Assembly (NCBI RefSeq): GCF_014202825.1
Contig: NZ_JACHHP010000001.1
Coordinates: 434,001 to 498,000 of the forward strand
From: Chiayiivirga flava
Lineage (GTDB): Bacteria; Pseudomonadota; Gammaproteobacteria; Xanthomonadales; Xanthomonadaceae
Length of the DNA: 64,000 bases
Reading direction: 5' to 3'
Position numbers and translations under genes: made by a program. Shown here one piece after another: positions 25,014 to 34,992 of the stretch (its first letter is position 1; each line of letters starts with the position of its first letter). The notes beneath the pieces were generated by a model, which saw only the letters and a program-made list of their open reading frames with translations, was not told the DNA's origin and made no database searches.

Positions 25014-27705
25014 CTGGACCCAACACCTGCGCCAGCGCCTCGCACACCTGAACCTGCGCGGCGAACGCGAAGCCGACATCGTCGAGGAACTTTCGCAGCA
25101 TCTGGACGAACGCTACGAGGAACTGCGCCGGCGCGGCAGCAGCGAGCCGGACGCGTGCCGGATCGCGCTGGACGAACTGGTCGATCCGGACACGCTGGTG
25201 CAACATCTGCAGCCGCTGCGCCAGGCGCGCGTGGCCGACACGCAGGCGCCGGGGCGCGGCAGCGGGTCGATCCTTGCCGATCTGTGGGCCGATCTGCGTT
25301 ACGCCGCGCGCACGCTGCGCATGCAGCCGGGCTTCGCCGCGGTTGCGATCCTGACGCTGGCGCTCGGCATCGGCGCCAACAGCGCGATCTTCGCGCTGGC
25401 CGACGCCACCCTGCTGCGCCCGCTGCCGCTGCGCGAGCCCGAGCGCCTCGCGATGCTGTGGGAAACCGCGCCGACCACGCCGCGCGGCGGCGTCTCGCCG
25501 CTCAATGCCATCGACTGGGCCGCACGCAGCGACACCTTCGAGGACATCGCCGCGTACATCCCGGATGTCGGCGGCATGGTCATGGCCGGCGCCGACGGCA
25601 CCGCCGAAACCGTGCCGCGGCAATGGGTGACCGCGGGCGTCTTCGACGTGCTCGGCATCGACGCCATCGTCGGCCGCACCTTCCGGCACGAGGACGACAT
25701 CGCCAAACGCAACGCCGTGGTGATGACCGAATCGTTCTGGCACAGCCGCTTCCAGGGCGACCCGGCCATCGTCGGCACGCAGGTGCGGCTCGACGGCGAC
25801 CTGTTCACCGTGCTCGGTGTCGTGCCCGACAGCGCGCAGCTGATCGGCCGCAGCAGCCTCTGGGGACTGCTGTCGATGCACGACGCACCGCCGCGCGCCC
25901 GCGCCGCGCGCTTCATGCGCGCGGTGGGACGCCTGACACCCGGCGCCACGCTCGAAGCGGCCGCCGCGGACATGAACGCCGTGGCCGAGGGGCTCGCACG
26001 CGACTATCCGGACACCAACCGCGGTCGCGGCGTGGCGGTGGAACCGCTGCAGCAGGCGATGGTGGGCAGCGACCTGCGCCACACCGCGCTGCTCTTCCTC
26101 GGCGTGGTCGGCTTCGTGCTGCTGATCTGCTGCGCCAACGTCGCCAACCTGCTGCTGGCGCGCGCCACGGTGCGATCGCGCGAACTCGCCATCCGCGCCG
26201 CGCTCGGCGCCAACCGCTGGCGCGTGGTGCGCCAGATCCTGACCGAGAGCCTGTTGCTCGCGGCGCTAGGATGCGCGCTCGGACTCGCGCTCGGCGCGGC
26301 CATCCTGCGCGTCGCGCCGGCGCTGATCCCGGACGGCCTGCTGCCGGGCGCGGTGACGCTGGCCTTCGATCTGCGCGTGGTCGGGTTCTGCATCGTCGCC
26401 GCGCTCGGCGTCGGCGTGCTGTTCGGCCTCGCACCGGCGTGGCAGGCGACGCGGCTGTCGCCGGCGCAGGCCATCGGTGCCGAGACACGCGGCACCACCG
26501 GACGCGGCGGCAGACTGCGCGGCCTGCTGGTGGTGGCCGAAGTCGCCGTGGCGGTGGTGCTGCTGTTCGGCGCCGGCCTGCTGCTGCGCACCCTGCTCGC
26601 GGTGGAAACCGCCGACCGCGGCTACCGCGCCGACGGTGCGCTGACGATGCTGGTGGACCCGCTCGGCGACCGCTATCCGACCACGGACTCGCTACTGCAG
26701 TTCTTCGACGACATCGAACGCGAGATTTCCGCAATTCATGACGTGCGCGAGGTCGCCTGGTCGAGCTCGCTGCCGCTCGGCGAGGCGGCCGGGCAATCGT
26801 TCTTCGAGGTGGAGGGCGCGCCGCCGATTCCCGCGAGCGAACGGCCGGCGGCCGACTACCAGGTGGTCAGCGCGTCGTACTTCTCCGCGCTGGAGGTGGC
26901 CATGCGCAGCGGACGTGCGTTCGATGCCGGCGACCGCAGCGGCAGCGTTCCGGTGGTCATCGTCAACGAGGCGTTTGTGCAGACGCATCTGCAGGGCATC
27001 GCGCCCGTCGGCACACGCATCGCGGTGCGTGCCTCGTCCGACGCGGATGCGGACGTGGTGCTGCGCGAGATAATCGGCGTGGCCGAGCAGGTGACATCGC
27101 GCGCCACCGAAACCCAGGCCACGCCGCAGATGTACGTGCCGCTGACACAGGACCCGAGCGACGACATGTACCTGATCGTGCGCTCCGTCGCCGGCCGCCC
27201 CGAGGCGCTGACCAATCCGGTGCGCGCGGCCATCGCCAGCGTCGACCGCGAGCAGCTGGTCAGCGTGCGCGACGTGATGACGCTGGCCGACGTGGCCTGG
27301 GAGGCCACGTCGCGCCACCGCTTCCGTGCCGTGCTGGTGGGCACCTTCGCCGCACTCGCGCTGCTGCTTGCGATGGTGGGCGTGTTCGGCATCCTCGCCT
27401 ACTCGGTGCAGCAGCGCACCCGCGATTACGGCGTGCGCATGGCGCTGGGCGCCACCGCGAACGACGTGCTGCGGCTGGTGGTGCGCGGCGCCGCGGGCCT
27501 GATCGCCACCGGCACCGCGGTGGGATTCGCGTGCGCGATGCTGATGAGCCGCTGGCTCGAATCCGCGCTGTACGGCGTCGAGGCGCTGGATCCGCTCACC
27601 TTTGCCGGCGTCGTGCTGCTGCTGGCGCTCGCCGCGGCGCTGTCGACGCTCGGTCCCGCGTGGCGCGCGGCGCGGCTGCATCCGGACGTGGCGCTGCGCG
27701 GCTAG
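25006..27705 (+). CDS. ADOP-family duplicated ABC transporter permease
   Basis: 899 residues. An N-terminal cytoplasmic region (about 1-75, [20 protein letters not shown]) typical of ADOP proteins precedes two tandem MacB/FtsX permease halves. The first has a TM, a periplasmic MacB_PCD-like domain and FtsX TMs ([40 protein letters not shown]). The second repeats the plan ([40 protein letters not shown]). TMs occur near 100, 360, 410, 460, 510, 780, 830 and 865. ADOP ('acidobacterial duplicated orphan permease') proteins are normally encoded without a dedicated ATPase, as here, and sit behind a padR gene. The transported substrate is unknown; antimicrobial-peptide or lipoprotein export is the family analogy. 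Confidence 0.9.
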   Translation: MPDWTQHLRQRLAHLNLRGEREADIVEELSQHLDERYEELRRRGSSEPDACRIALDELVDPDTLVQHLQPLRQARVADTQAPGRGSGSILADLWADLRYAARTLRMQPGFAAVAILTLALGIGANSAIFALADATLLRPLPLREPERLAMLWETAPTTPRGGVSPLNAIDWAARSDTFEDIAAYIPDVGGMVMAGADGTAETVPRQWVTAGVFDVLGIDAIVGRTFRHEDDIAKRNAVVMTESFWHSRFQGDPAIVGTQVRLDGDLFTVLGVVPDSAQLIGRSSLWGLLSMHDAPPRARAARFMRAVGRLTPGATLEAAAADMNAVAEGLARDYPDTNRGRGVAVEPLQQAMVGSDLRHTALLFLGVVGFVLLICCANVANLLLARATVRSRELAIRAALGANRWRVVRQILTESLLLAALGCALGLALGAAILRVAPALIPDGLLPGAVTLAFDLRVVGFCIVAALGVGVLFGLAPAWQATRLSPAQAIGAETRGTTGRGGRLRGLLVVAEVAVAVVLLFGAGLLLRTLLAVETADRGYRADGALTMLVDPLGDRYPTTDSLLQFFDDIEREISAIHDVREVAWSSSLPLGEAAGQSFFEVEGAPPIPASERPAADYQVVSASYFSALEVAMRSGRAFDAGDRSGSVPVVIVNEAFVQTHLQGIAPVGTRIAVRASSDADADVVLREIIGVAEQVTSRATETQATPQMYVPLTQDPSDDMYLIVRSVAGRPEALTNPVRAAIASVDREQLVSVRDVMTLADVAWEATSRHRFRAVLVGTFAALALLLAMVGVFGILAYSVQQRTRDYGVRMALGATANDVLRLVVRGAAGLIATGTAVGFACAMLMSRWLESALYGVEALDPLTFAGVVLLLALAAALSTLGPAWRAARLHPDVALRG

Positions 27706-27783
27706 GCGCACAGGTCGGCGGCCGTTGCCGGACGCGGACCTGCCGAGGGGCCGCGCGACGGCGGCCCGACCGGGGCGAAACGC

Positions 27784-27806
27784 GCCGCCGGGCAACGCCC
27801 GGCGGC
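27784..27806. terminator. Hairpin between convergent genes
   Basis: GCCGCCGGGC-AAC-GCCCGGCGGC, a 10-bp perfect stem between the ends of the ADOP gene (+) and the membrane protein gene (-). There is no U-tract on either strand, so intrinsic termination is uncertain. Confidence 0.4.
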
Positions 27807-27811
27807 GTGCG

Positions 27812-28234
27812 TCACGCGATCCAGCCGCGCGCGATCGCCCGGCGGCTCAGCAACACGAGGCCGATGCCCACCGCCAGCACCACGCCCTGCAGCACGACGG
27901 CCACGGGCCCGGCGAGGGTCGCGCCGTCGACCAGCACGAACAGCCCCACGTCCTGCACCACGATCCCGATCAGCGACACCACCAGCAACGCGAATGCCCA
28001 GCGTTTGCGCAACAGCAGTCCGATGCAACCGAGCGCGCCGCCGATGACCGCGACGCCGGTGGCGACAAGCGCCCACGCCGGGCGCGCGTCGTACAGTGCC
28101 CGCTGCGCTTCGGGCAGCGACGCCACGGCGTCCGCCGACATGCTTGCGTCGGCCGCGAACGCGAGGCAGCCGAGAAGGTTCCAGAGCAGCGCGATCACGG
28201 CAACGACCTTGAACCACAACGGTGCGGCATTCAT
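27812..28234 (-). CDS. Small four-TM integral membrane protein
   Basis: 140 residues. GGGGAGG six bases before ATG 28234 is a strong ribosome site. Four hydrophobic segments are evident: about 8-28 (FKVVAVIALLWNLLGCLAFA), 52-75 (WALVATGVAVIGGALGCIGL), 78-100 and 108-130. The first helix carries the WNLLG motif seen in a family of small uncharacterised membrane proteins that includes sugar-transporter-like hypothetical proteins. No catalytic motif. Downstream of the AraC-type gene on the same strand, 30 bp away, so it may be co-transcribed with it. Confidence 0.75.
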   Translation of the reverse strand: MNAAPLWFKVVAVIALLWNLLGCLAFAADASMSADAVASLPEAQRALYDARPAWALVATGVAVIGGALGCIGLLLRKRWAFALLVVSLIGIVVQDVGLFVLVDGATLAGPVAVVLQGVVLAVGIGLVLLSRRAIARGWIA

Positions 28235-28264
28235 GCGGAACCTCCCCGGGAATGAGTGGACAGA

Positions 28265-29224
28265 TTACACGTCGGCGCGGTCCGGTCGCAGCGCCAGCGG
28301 CGGCGCGCCCACGGCCTGCGCGAAGCGGCTCGGCGCGAGACCGACATGCCGCAGGAACGCCACGCTGAAGGCGCTGCCGGAGCCGTAGCCGACGCGTTCG
28401 GCCACGTCGGCGATGCGCAGGCCACCGCGGCGCAGCAGGTCTTTCGCCAGCTCCATGCGCCAGGCCAGGAGATACTCCATCGGAGCCACGCCCACGGTGC
28501 GGGTGAAGCGCTCGAAAAACGTCGAGCGCGATAGCGCCGCGGCGTCGGCGAGCTGCGCGATGCTCCACGCCCGATCCGGCCGGGCATGCATGCGCTTGAG
28601 CGCGCGCGCCAGCCGCTCGTCGCCCAGACCGCGCAACAGCCCCGGCGGCGCGTCCGCGCCGGCGCTGACGCGCATCGCCTCGACCAGCAGCAGCTCGACC
28701 AGGCGCGCAAGCACGAAGCCGCTGCCCGGCCGCGAATCGCGCGTTTCGTCGGCCACCATTGCGACCAGCTGTGCCAGCCGGGCGGCGCCGCGGACGTGGA
28801 CCACGGCCGGCAGCAACGCGGCGAGCAGGGCCGGATCGGCTTCGTCGAAGACGAACGCGCCGCCGAGCGAACGCATGTCCGGTGTACCGGACGCGTCGCC
28901 GTAGCGAACTTCGCTGCCATCGTCCGGCAACAGGTGGGGATCGCGCGGCACGGGATCGGGCGGATCGTCGCTCGCCAGCGTGAACGCGGGCGTGGTCGGC
29001 AGCAGGACGAAATCGCCGGCCTCGATGTCGAACGGCGCATGGCCGTCGACGCTCAGCCGGCAGCGGCCGTCGAGCATGATGCAGAAGCCGGGTTTGCCGT
29101 AGGCCGAATAACGGACCGCCCAGCGCCCCGCGCCGCTGATGACGTTGGCGAACACCGCGCGCGGGCGCAGCACGCCGACCACCTGCGACAGCGGATCGTC
29201 GAACTCCGGACTCCTGCTAAACAA
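28265..29224 (-). CDS. AraC family transcriptional regulator with cupin sensor
   Basis: 319 residues. The N-terminal cupin-like sensor (about 1-180: RWAVRYSAYGKPGFCIMLDG, DIEAGDFVLLPTTPAFTL) is of the AraC-binding type that regulates many SDR or dehydrogenase genes. The C-terminal AraC HTH pair (about 215-310) is clear: WSIAQLADAAALSRSTFFER, FTRTVGVAPMEYLLAWRMEL, and IADVAERVGYGSGSAFSVAF. It is divergently transcribed from the SDR gene at 29304 with only a 79-bp gap, so that dehydrogenase is the probable target. The inducer is unknown. Confidence 0.85.
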   Translation of the reverse strand: MFSRSPEFDDPLSQVVGVLRPRAVFANVISGAGRWAVRYSAYGKPGFCIMLDGRCRLSVDGHAPFDIEAGDFVLLPTTPAFTLASDDPPDPVPRDPHLLPDDGSEVRYGDASGTPDMRSLGGAFVFDEADPALLAALLPAVVHVRGAARLAQLVAMVADETRDSRPGSGFVLARLVELLLVEAMRVSAGADAPPGLLRGLGDERLARALKRMHARPDRAWSIAQLADAAALSRSTFFERFTRTVGVAPMEYLLAWRMELAKDLLRRGGLRIADVAERVGYGSGSAFSVAFLRHVGLAPSRFAQAVGAPPLALRPDRADV

Positions 29225-29303
29225 GATCGGACATCCTGATATCGATCATCCGGAAATGCTCGCCTACGCTGGGCTCCCAGTCAATCACTCCCGGGAACCC
29301 CGC

Positions 29304-30047
29304 ATGCACACCGCACTGATCACAGGCTGCTCCTCCGGCTACGGCCTGGCCACGGCCCGTCACTTCCTCGCCCAGGGCTGGAGCGTCGTTGCCACGATGC
29401 GTCGGCCGCGCAAGGATCTGTTCCCCGCGTCGGACCGCCTGCGCGTGGTGGCGCTCGACGTGACCGACGCGGACAGCATCGCGCACGCGCTGCACGCCGC
29501 CGGCCCGGTCGATGTGCTGGTCAACAATGCCGGCGTCGGCCTGTTCGGTGCGTTCGAAGCCACACCGATGGCGACCGTGCGCGAGATCTTCGACACCAAC
29601 ACCTTCGGCACGATGGCGATGTGCCGGGCCGTCATTCCGCAGTTCCGCGCCCGCGGCGCAGGCACCATCGTCAACGTCACCTCCAGCGCGACGCTGGCGC
29701 CATTCCCTCTGGTCGCGGCCTACACCGCGAGCAAGTCGGCGATCGAGGGCTTCACCGGCTCGCTCGCGCTGGAACTGGCCGAATTCGGCGTCCGCGCGCG
29801 GCTCGTGGAGCCCGGCTACTGCCCCGACACCCGCTTCGCGGACAACGGCGCCGAGCGCATGCGCGGTCTGGTGACCCAGCCGTACGGTCCCTTCGCCGAG
29901 CGCATCTTTGACGGCTACCGGCAACTCGATGCCGTGACGCACCCGGACGACGTGGCACGCGCAGTCTGGCAGGCCGCCACCGACACCTCGGCACGCTTGC
30001 GCTTCGCCGCGGGCGCCGACGCGGTGGCCCTGGCGCGCGCGCAGTGA
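29304..30047 (+). CDS. Short-chain dehydrogenase/reductase
   Basis: 247 residues from ATG 29304. Classical SDR: the cofactor motif TGCSSGYG is at 7-14, VLVNNAGVG at about 72, the catalytic Ser in VNVTSSAT at about 125 and YTASK at about 141. Arg residues after the second strand (TMRRPRKD) suggest preference for NADP(H). The remaining C-terminal helices (CPDTRFADNGAERMRGLVTQ) resemble the oxidoreductase subgroup often paired with an AraC regulator, exactly as here. An in-frame upstream ATG at 29256 lacks a ribosome site. Substrate unknown. Confidence 0.9.
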   Translation: MHTALITGCSSGYGLATARHFLAQGWSVVATMRRPRKDLFPASDRLRVVALDVTDADSIAHALHAAGPVDVLVNNAGVGLFGAFEATPMATVREIFDTNTFGTMAMCRAVIPQFRARGAGTIVNVTSSATLAPFPLVAAYTASKSAIEGFTGSLALELAEFGVRARLVEPGYCPDTRFADNGAERMRGLVTQPYGPFAERIFDGYRQLDAVTHPDDVARAVWQAATDTSARLRFAAGADAVALARAQ

Positions 30048-30059
30048 CGGCGAGCGCGT

Positions 30060-31457
30060 TCAGTCGGTTGGGTGGGCCCGGCGCAGCCCGCGTTCGTAGC
30101 GCGTCAGCGCCGCGCGCACCGTGACGCCGTGCGCGACGATGCTCAGCGCCACCACCGACAGCGTGATGTCGACCACGCGATCTGCGTGCGGCCCGTCGAA
30201 GCCGTGCGTCAGCGCATAGCACAGGTAGTACACGCTGCCGATGCCGCGGATGCCGAACCACGCCATCAGGCGTCGCTGCGTGGCGGTGACCGGCGCGGCA
30301 CGCAGGATCGCCGCCACGGCCAGCGGCCGGATCACGCCGAACAGCGCCGCGCCGATCAGCAACGCCATCGGATCCCAGTGCGTGGCGAGCGCGCAGCCCA
30401 CGATCACCACCAGCAGCACTTCGAGCAGGCGCTCGGCGGTGGCGCCGAACGAGAGCATGTCGGCCACCACCAGACCGGCGGCGATGGACGGCTGCGCCTG
30501 CATGTCGCCGCGCGCGGGCGCGGTCTCGACCAAGTTCTCGGCCGGCGGATGCGCCGGGGTCGATGTGTCGACATCGTCGTCGGCCTGTCTGCCGCCGTCG
30601 GCCGCGCGCGGACGCTGCGCCGCGTCCGGATGCGGCCGTTCGGTGACCACGCGGATCTCCGCCTCGCGGAAGCCGACCCCGGCGGCGAACACCGCGAGAA
30701 ATCCCCAGGCGCCGTTCGCTTCGGCCGCAACGTACGAAAGCACGATCAGCGCGAGTGCCAGCACATCGTTCGGGCCGTCGACATCGCGTTGCGCACTGCG
30801 CAGCGCGATCGCGGACTGGCCGAGGATGCGCCCCATGACGAAGCCGAGCAGCAGCCCTGCCGGCACCGCGTAGACCAGGCGATGCAGCGCCCAGCCACCC
30901 AGCGTGCCGGCGTCGACCGGCGCCTGCGTCAGCAGCAGCGCCAGCGCGACGAACGGAAATGCGGTGCCGTCGTTGAGCCCGGCTTCGCCGGACAGCCCGT
31001 ATCGCAGACGATCGTGGTCTTCGGCATCGTTGACACTGACAAGGCCGGCGAGCACCGGATCGGTGGGTGCGAGCAGCGCACCGAGCAGCAGCGCGGCCGG
31101 CAGATCGAATCCGAGCACGAAATAGGCAACGGCGGCGACGCCCGCGATGCAGACCACCATCACCGGTCCCGCGAGCAGATAGGCGCTGCGCCACGCGGCG
31201 TGACGCAGCGGCAAACGCAGCTTGAGGCCGCCGATGAACAACGACAGGATCACCGCGAGCTCGGTCAGGTGTTCGAGCAGCGGCGCGCTGTCGGCAAGAT
31301 CGATGCGCACCAGGCCCAGCATGCCCGGACCGAGCAGCAGACCGACGCCGAGGTAGATCGCCGCGGCGGTCAGCGGCAGGCGACGCAGGTACGCGCTGCC
31401 CAGTGCCATCAGCAGGAGCAAGGTGCCGATCACCGCCATCCAGCCGAGAAATCCCAT
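30060..31457 (-). CDS. Cation:proton antiporter (CPA1, NhaP-type)
   Basis: 465 residues, about 12 transmembrane helices. The CPA1 signatures are visible: LLGALLAPTDPVLAGLVSVN (unwound helix 4 TDP motif) and GLSGEAGLNDGTAFPFVALA (helix 5, Glu/Asn-Asp ion site). FGIRGIGSVYYLCYALTHGF near the C-terminus is the conserved late-helix motif. It probably exchanges Na+ or K+ for H+ at the inner membrane. A hydrophilic loop of about 60 residues (PHPDAAQRPRAADGGRQADD onward) interrupts the helices at about 275-330 and is an unusual insertion compared with compact NhaP. Convergent with the SDR gene 12 bp away. Confidence 0.85.
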   Translation of the reverse strand: MGFLGWMAVIGTLLLLMALGSAYLRRLPLTAAAIYLGVGLLLGPGMLGLVRIDLADSAPLLEHLTELAVILSLFIGGLKLRLPLRHAAWRSAYLLAGPVMVVCIAGVAAVAYFVLGFDLPAALLLGALLAPTDPVLAGLVSVNDAEDHDRLRYGLSGEAGLNDGTAFPFVALALLLTQAPVDAGTLGGWALHRLVYAVPAGLLLGFVMGRILGQSAIALRSAQRDVDGPNDVLALALIVLSYVAAEANGAWGFLAVFAAGVGFREAEIRVVTERPHPDAAQRPRAADGGRQADDDVDTSTPAHPPAENLVETAPARGDMQAQPSIAAGLVVADMLSFGATAERLLEVLLVVIVGCALATHWDPMALLIGAALFGVIRPLAVAAILRAAPVTATQRRLMAWFGIRGIGSVYYLCYALTHGFDGPHADRVVDITLSVVALSIVAHGVTVRAALTRYERGLRRAHPTD

Positions 31458-31514
31458 CGTGTGCTCCGTCGGTTGTGACTGCGCGTGCGGTTGTTCGGCG
31501 TCCTGCGCCGCAGC

Positions 31515-32570
31515 TCAGACCGACGCCGCGGCAGGCGCGACGCCGGCGAGCGATCGCGTCAACGCGGCAGCGCCGATCGGCCGGCAGGCATCGCCGCGTG
31601 TGCCGCACCACACCGCCGAAAAATCATCGCGACCCAGCGCCTCGGCACGCGCGCGCAGCGGTGCGAGCGCCTGCGATGCCCACGGAAACGGCGGCGGCAG
31701 GTCGGACAGCAGCGGCAACTCGTGCATGAGCCGGTTCACGATGCCGCGCGCCGGCCGGCCGGTGAAGAGATTGGTGATCGCGGTGCCTGCCGTCGCCGCG
31801 CGCGCCAGCGCCGCGCGATGCACGGCCGGGGTGGTCGCCTCGGCGCACAGCAGGTAGGCGGTTCCCGCCTGCACCGCGTCGGCGCCGGCCGACAGCATCG
31901 ACTCGACGTCGGCGCGCGTCGCGATGCCGCCCGCGGCGACGACTGTGCAACCGAGGGCGGCGCGCAACGCGACGACGAGATCGCGCGTCGGCGACAACCC
32001 GCCGGGATCGGGCGCGAGGAAGTGACCGCGATGCCCGCCCGCCTCCACGCCCTGCGCAATCACCACGTCAGCGCCGTGCCGCTCCAGCCAGCGGCCTTCG
32101 TCGACGGTGGTGGCCGTGGCAAGCACGCAGGTGCCCCAGGCACGGATGCGCCGCAGCAGGCGCTCGGGCGGCAGGCCGAAATGGAAACTCACCACGCGCG
32201 GGCGGTGCGATGCGAGCACGTCGACCACGGCGTCGTCGATCGGGCGCCGCAGGCCGACACCGGCGGCCGCCGACGCTGCCAGCGCGAACTCGGCACGGTA
32301 CGGCGCCAGCACGTCGCGCCAGCGCCGCTCGCGATCGGCATCGGGTTCCGGCATCGCGTGGCAGAAGAAGTTGAGATTGGCAGCACAGCCGGCGTCGGCC
32401 AGGCGCGCCAGCGTCGCGTCCAGCTGCGCGAGGTCGAGCAGCGCGCACGGCACCGAACCGAGCCCGCCGGCGCTCGCCACCGCGATGGCGAGTGTCGTGT
32501 CCTGCACGCCGGCCATCGGCGCCTGCACGATCGGCAACGCAAGGCCCAGCATGGCGGTCAGCGATGGCAT
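31515..32570 (-). CDS. Nitronate monooxygenase / 2-nitropropane dioxygenase family FMN enzyme
   Basis: 351 residues from ATG 32570. A TIM-barrel FMN enzyme: LGLALPIVQAPMAGVQDTTL, AIAVASAGGLGSVPCALLDL, then VVIAQGVEAGGHRGHF (the catalytic-region A-x-G-x-E-A-G-G-H motif), and VVAAGGIATRADVESMLSAG, ADAVQAGTAYL, the phosphate-binding GGI...GA.. barrel end. The family oxidises nitronates with O2. Length and motifs match the short class I-like bacterial enzymes. Upstream in-frame starts reach 32714 but lie in low-complexity sequence. Confidence 0.9.
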   Translation of the reverse strand: MPSLTAMLGLALPIVQAPMAGVQDTTLAIAVASAGGLGSVPCALLDLAQLDATLARLADAGCAANLNFFCHAMPEPDADRERRWRDVLAPYRAEFALAASAAAGVGLRRPIDDAVVDVLASHRPRVVSFHFGLPPERLLRRIRAWGTCVLATATTVDEGRWLERHGADVVIAQGVEAGGHRGHFLAPDPGGLSPTRDLVVALRAALGCTVVAAGGIATRADVESMLSAGADAVQAGTAYLLCAEATTPAVHRAALARAATAGTAITNLFTGRPARGIVNRLMHELPLLSDLPPPFPWASQALAPLRARAEALGRDDFSAVWCGTRGDACRPIGAAALTRSLAGVAPAAASV

Positions 32571-32631
32571 GGCGGCGCCGGCGATCGGGCGGGCCAGTCT
32601 ACGCCGGCGCCGCGATCCGGCGGCGCGTGGA

Positions 32632-33165
32632 TTACCAGACGAGGTCGTCCGGCACCCTGAAGCGCGGGTCGTCGGCATCGCCGGTACCCGCGTCGCCGTG
32701 CGCGGATGCGGCACCGTGATCGAGCACCACGGTGCCGCCGCGCTCGCGGACCATGTCGGCGACGGCGCGCGGCAGCAGCGCGTACCCGTCGCCGTGCGCC
32801 ACGATCACCACTGCGCCGCGCGCCAGCTGCGCACGCAACGCCGCGTCGACGTACACCGTGCGTATCGCGTGGCCATCGACGAAGCGGTAGGCAATGTCGC
32901 CGCCCTGCGGCACCGCCCGGGTCTGCACGATCTGGCGGATCTGTGCCTGCAGCTCTTTCTGACGTGCCAGTGCGTTGCGTTCCGCCGCGAGCGCGCGGTC
33001 GCGCTCCGCACGCTCGGCCTGCAATCGGCGCGCGTCGACGGCGTCGGCGTCCGGCGCGGGGGCCTTGCCCTGGCGCTGGCGGTTGAGTTCGCGCGTCGCC
33101 GCGGCGACCTTGGACTTCTTGACGAGGCCCGCCTTGAGCAGTTGTTCGTGCAGCGGATTGGGCAT
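32632..33165 (-). CDS. DUF2058 family protein
   Basis: 177 residues from ATG 33165. It begins MPNPLHEQLLKAGLVKKSKV, the conserved opening of DUF2058 proteins, followed by a charged coiled-coil region (RQRQGK, AERAERDRALAAERNALARQ KELQ) and a C-terminal globular half with IAYRFVDGHAIRTVYVDAAL and GAVVIVAHGDGYALLPRAVA. The family is widespread in gammaproteobacteria and has been described as nucleoprotein or polynucleotide-associated; its biochemical role is not established. Host-like codon use, 61 bp from the nitronate monooxygenase start. Confidence 0.85.
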   Translation of the reverse strand: MPNPLHEQLLKAGLVKKSKVAAATRELNRQRQGKAPAPDADAVDARRLQAERAERDRALAAERNALARQKELQAQIRQIVQTRAVPQGGDIAYRFVDGHAIRTVYVDAALRAQLARGAVVIVAHGDGYALLPRAVADMVRERGGTVVLDHGAASAHGDAGTGDADDPRFRVPDDLVW

Positions 33166-33322
33166 GGCGGCGACGCGATCGGGCGGGACCGCAGTGTACC
33201 CGCGCGGTGTCGGCACACGCGGCATGCGACGACCGCGCGCACGCGCCCGATGTCAGGTTGAGGTCGGATTTCGCGTATCGAGCGTGGCAGGCCCCTCCCC
33301 CATCGCCTGCCAGGAGTCCCTC

Positions 33323-34927
33323 ATGCGAGATCACGGAACGTACGACGCGTTCGCAAGCCACGGCCTGCGCGCCGCCTTCATCCTGGTGCTGCTGGTCGCG
33401 TCGCTCGCGCCGACGGCGCAGGCCGCGACCTGGGTGCCGGATCCGGCCTTCCACGACGGCCTGATCGGCGCCGACGCATTCGCCGGCTCCTCCACGCGCG
33501 ACTATTTCGGACAGAAGCTCGTGCTCAAGGACGGCGACGTGATCGCCGCCGGCGTGGTGCCCGCGCTGTCCGGCGATCTGGGCGCGCTCGGCCTCGTGCG
33601 CTACGACAGTGCCGGCGTGCGCCAGCCGTGGAGCAACCCCGGCGCCAACGGGCACTACGGCAATCAGTACGTCGTGCTGCCGAACGGCAGCTTCAACCGC
33701 ATCACCGGCGTACGCGATCTGATCGCGTTCGGGAGCCGCCTGTTCGTGCTGGTGGAAACCGAGCGCTACGTCCTGGGCAATCCGCTGGAGAATCCGGGCA
33801 TCCACTTCCACGGCTACGGCGTCGACGTGGTGGTGTTCGGCACCGACGGCAGCTTCAAGAGTGCGACGGAGATGGACTTCGACAACGAAGACCCCGAGGC
33901 GCGCACGGTGTGGGCCGGCGGCATCGCCGCCTACGACAACGGGCAGTTTCCGGCGGTGGTATCGCTGGTGTACGCCGGGCGCAAGAAGATCGACGGCGTG
34001 GAGCGTCCCGCCGTGCGCCGCTTCACGGTGGAAAGCGGCGGCACGCTGACCTCGGCTTACGCGGTGCAGCATCCCACGTTCGGCAGCAACTGCTCGGCCA
34101 CCACGCATTGCTCGGTGTTCGGCATCGCGCTCGGCGGGCGCTCGACGTTCACTACGCCGCCGCGCATCTACCTCGTCGGCTCGCGGTTTTCCGACTGCAC
34201 CGGCATCTGCTACCACGGCTGGCAGACCACCGTGATGCGGGTCGATTCCAACGCGCAGCCGGTGACATCGTTCGGCAGCAACGGCCTGGGTTACGTGCAG
34301 TTCCAGGGCGGCAGCCGCGGCCGTGCCATCGCGGTGAGCGGCAGCATCGGGGTGCTCGGCGAAGACGCGATCTACGTCGCGAGCGAGGTGGACCTGTCGT
34401 GCGCGATGGGCATCGGCGTCTCGAAGTTCTCCGCCGAGGGCTACACCGTCGCTGCCTTCGGCAACACCTACGGCGGCACCCGGTACGCGGGCAGCACGGC
34501 CGCCGGCTCCACCTGTTCCCTGCAGAACCAGCTCGGCAACGTGCGCGACAGTTTTCCCACCGGCATCGCGCTCAACGGCGACACCGTGGCGGTGTCGAGC
34601 TACGCGGTCGGCGGACCGGGCGTGCTGTGCCCGGTCGGCCAGCCGTGCCCGGAAGACCGCTTCGACGGCGAAGCGGGCGTGATCGCCACCGCCGACGGCG
34701 CGCTGCTGTCGCACCAGCGCTATCCGTTCACCGACAGCCCCGGCGGCGCGCGCACGCGGCATTCGGCCTTCCACGATATCGCCGCGGGCGACGGCGGCAG
34801 CTTCAGCCTCGTCGGCGGCGTGCGTTATCTGGAAACCGACGCCACGGCCGCGCAGCGCGGCCGGACCCAGTTCGGCACGCTGCGCATCGTGCCGTCGCCG
34901 CTGCTGTTCCGCGACGGCTTCGAATGA
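33323..34927 (+). CDS. Exported hypothetical protein with DGFE C-terminal tag
   Basis: 534 residues. AGGAG six bases before ATG 33323. Signal peptide about 12-34 (AAFILVLLVASLAPTAQAA). The mature protein looks like an all-beta, propeller-like repeat protein: recurring units such as GALGLVRYDSAGVRQPWSNP, RRFTVESGGTLTSAYAVQHP and TVMRVDSNAQPVTSFGSNGL resemble the delta-60 repeat type. Six cysteines suggest disulfides. It ends LLFRDGFE. No enzymatic motif. Probably secreted or surface-bound, as for the other DGFE-tagged proteins in the window. Confidence 0.75.
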   Translation: MRDHGTYDAFASHGLRAAFILVLLVASLAPTAQAATWVPDPAFHDGLIGADAFAGSSTRDYFGQKLVLKDGDVIAAGVVPALSGDLGALGLVRYDSAGVRQPWSNPGANGHYGNQYVVLPNGSFNRITGVRDLIAFGSRLFVLVETERYVLGNPLENPGIHFHGYGVDVVVFGTDGSFKSATEMDFDNEDPEARTVWAGGIAAYDNGQFPAVVSLVYAGRKKIDGVERPAVRRFTVESGGTLTSAYAVQHPTFGSNCSATTHCSVFGIALGGRSTFTTPPRIYLVGSRFSDCTGICYHGWQTTVMRVDSNAQPVTSFGSNGLGYVQFQGGSRGRAIAVSGSIGVLGEDAIYVASEVDLSCAMGIGVSKFSAEGYTVAAFGNTYGGTRYAGSTAAGSTCSLQNQLGNVRDSFPTGIALNGDTVAVSSYAVGGPGVLCPVGQPCPEDRFDGEAGVIATADGALLSHQRYPFTDSPGGARTRHSAFHDIAAGDGGSFSLVGGVRYLETDATAAQRGRTQFGTLRIVPSPLLFRDGFE

Positions 34928-34992
34928 CGCGACCACGACGCGGGCCCGCTCACGTGCGACAATCCGCAGTCCACCCACGCAAGGATCTCACC

